Assembly: GCA_903864485.1 (NCBI GenBank)
Contig: CAIPGD010000111.1
Coordinates: forward strand, 1-7,511
Length of the DNA: 7,511 nt
Direction: 5' to 3'
Origin: an uncultured bacterium
GTDB lineage: Bacteria > Pseudomonadota > Gammaproteobacteria > Burkholderiales > Burkholderiaceae_E
The number at the start of each line of letters is the position of its first letter. The first letter of the stretch is position 1. Made by a program: the position numbers and the translations under genes. The notes below the pieces were generated by a model. That model did not search any database and was not told where the DNA came from. It worked only from the letters and a program-made list of their open reading frames with translations. Shown in pieces: positions 6,711 through 7,511 of the stretch.

Positions 6711-6738
6711 GCTGCGAGGGGCGTCGCCCACTCACAGC
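6711..6738 (-). promoter_or_regulatory. Intercistronic stem-loop between binding-protein and permease genes
   Basis: Read on the minus strand, a 28-nt element folds as GCUG, U, GAG, bulged U, GGGC, loop GAC, GCCC, CUC, G, CAGC. That gives 12 pairs with one U-G wobble and one bulged base, starting 8 nt after the binding-protein stop codon. The U-G pair would be a C-A mismatch in RNA from the plus strand, so it fits the operon transcript. No U-tract follows (the next bases are CCACCATTTC), so it is not a classical intrinsic terminator. In binding-protein importers such structures often protect the upstream mRNA or reduce downstream expression, letting the binding protein outnumber the permease. 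The function here is inferred from position and folding only. Confidence 0.5.
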
Positions 6739-6746
6739 ACGAACCA

Positions 6747-7511
6747 TCAGCGCGGCGCCAACTTGAAGGTGCCGTCCTTGAACGAATTCGCGACGTTGAT
6801 CGCCATGTTGCTGTCTGGGAACCCATTGCGCTGCGTCGCCGACCAGTTGTAGGTCGCATAGACGCCGCGGAATTCACCCGTGTTTTCCAGCACCTTCTGG
6901 ATCGCCGCAGGGTCGGTCCCGTTAGCGCCCTTGATGGCATGTTCGATAATTTTTACGGTGTCGTAGCCCATTGCGACCCACCAGAAGAGAATATCGATCT
7001 CCCCGCCAGCGGCCAGCTTGGGACGAACCTTGTCGACCAGGGCCTGGGTATTCGCGGGTAGTTTGCCGTCCGAACCATAGGTCGTACTCGCATACCCAGA
7101 GGCAAAGGTTTGTTCCCAATACTCCGGTTTATTGAGCAACTTGCGGATCTGCGGCGCCATGACCGCTGGGTGACCCACGACCGGTACGTTCCAACCCATG
7201 TCACCCCGTGCATTGAGCAGGCGACCGAGCAAGCCCGTCGCGGCAGACCATGGCATCAACACATCCGCACCCGCAGCGCGCGCTTTGGCAAGTTCATCAC
7301 TCAGATCGGTCTTGTTCGGATCTAGTAGCACGGTGTAAACCGGTTTAACGCCCGCCGCTTCGAGAAGTTCCTGAGCGGTTTTCGCGCTCGACGTGCCATA
7401 CCCGGTCGTATCACCGATCACTGCGACCTTCGATTTTTTCAGGACCTTCAATGCGTAGTCATTGCCGGTCGAGATCCACTGCTTGTTCGTATTGATGACC
7501 CGAAACGCCCG
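6747..7511 (-). CDS. Periplasmic substrate-binding protein of branched-chain amino-acid-type ABC importer (partial, N-terminus outside window)
   Basis: The frame is open from the right window edge to TGA at 6749-6747, giving 254 C-terminal residues, about two thirds of a usual 380-400-residue LivJ/LivK-type protein (Peripla_BP_6 family). Visible features are the interdomain strand KKSKVAVIGDTTGYGTSSAKT (about 25-45 of the fragment), the segment ending in ADVLMPW (about 80-86), the second-lobe WWVAMGYDTVKII (position roughly 180) and a C-terminal EFRGVYATYNWSATQRNGF block near 220. A TTG at 7451 is only an internal codon: upstream residues RAFRVINTNKQWISTGNDYAL continue the family pattern in the same frame. 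The signal peptide and the first ligand-binding loops lie outside. It captures the substrate in the periplasm for the LivHMGF-like complex encoded just downstream. The ligand cannot be deduced from this fragment; the aromatic residues suggest, but do not prove, a non-leucine ligand. Confidence 0.93.
   Translation of the reverse strand, partial: RAFRVINTNKQWISTGNDYALKVLKKSKVAVIGDTTGYGTSSAKTAQELLEAAGVKPVYTVLLDPNKTDLSDELAKARAAGADVLMPWSAATGLLGRLLNARGDMGWNVPVVGHPAVMAPQIRKLLNKPEYWEQTFASGYASTTYGSDGKLPANTQALVDKVRPKLAAGGEIDILFWWVAMGYDTVKIIEHAIKGANGTDPAAIQKVLENTGEFRGVYATYNWSATQRNGFPDSNMAINVANSFKDGTFKLAPR

Noticed and set aside
6672..6731. Longer livH-like protein from GTG 6731
   Set aside because: The extra 20 residues are proline-rich and charged, would be encoded through the stem-loop, and do not resemble the short N-terminus of LivH permeases.
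6711..6738. Intrinsic transcription terminator after the binding-protein gene
   Set aside because: The stem is good but no U-tract follows, and the permease genes of the same importer continue immediately. It is listed instead as an intercistronic stem-loop.
7449..7451. TTG at 7451 as start of the binding protein
   Set aside because: The frame continues upstream to the window edge with residues fitting the family, and a start here would remove the signal peptide and first lobe. The gene is truncated by the window, not short.
1..7511. tRNA, rRNA, CRISPR array, insertion sequence, phage or attachment-site signals
   Set aside because: No repeat-spacer pattern, transposase, integrase, terminal inverted repeats or tRNA-like cloverleaf was seen. 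Nearly every base is covered by coding sequence of a coherent operon.

Overview
The window is a single tightly packed run of nine genes, all on the minus strand, so transcription runs from the right edge (7511) to the left edge (1). There is no gene-free stretch longer than 75 bases. The high G+C composition (roughly 60% by eye), operon style and gene families (branched-chain amino-acid-type ABC importer, IclR regulator, DUF35/thiolase pair) suggest a free-living, metabolically versatile bacterium, most likely a proteobacterium. The sequence alone does not settle genus or class.

Layout in transcription order: (1) the C-terminal 254 residues of a periplasmic substrate-binding protein (7511-6747, start outside the window); (2) a 75-base gap holding a 28-nt imperfect stem-loop; (3) LivH-like permease (6671-5811); (4) LivM-like permease (5802-4795); (5) LivG-like ATPase (4798-4001); (6) LivF-like ATPase (4004-3240); (7) cyclase/kynurenine-formamidase-fold hydrolase (3250-2159); (8) IclR-family regulator with a GTG start (2143-1376); (9) thiolase-fold protein lacking the thiolase cysteines (1379-246); (10) the N-terminal 83 residues of a DUF35 zinc-ribbon/OB-fold protein (249-1, continuing outside the window). 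Four junctions are ATGA start/stop overlaps (livM/livG, livG/livF, iclR/thiolase, thiolase/DUF35) and one is an 11-nt overlap (livF/cyclase), so the genes are almost certainly co-transcribed and translationally coupled.

Inferred logic: a five-part ABC importer brings in a small carboxylate, amino-acid-like or aromatic/alicyclic compound. The cyclase-fold enzyme probably hydrolyses a ring or C-N/C-O bond. The thiolase-fold/DUF35 pair then acts on a CoA-bound intermediate, more plausibly by aldol-type C-C cleavage than by classical thiolysis. The IclR protein probably senses substrate or intermediate. The substrate cannot be read from the sequence. The most notable details are the thiolase-fold protein with both active-site cysteines and the NEAF asparagine replaced, the cyclase with Gln at two usual His metal-ligand positions, and an importer in which one composite ATP site looks degenerate in both contributing subunits.
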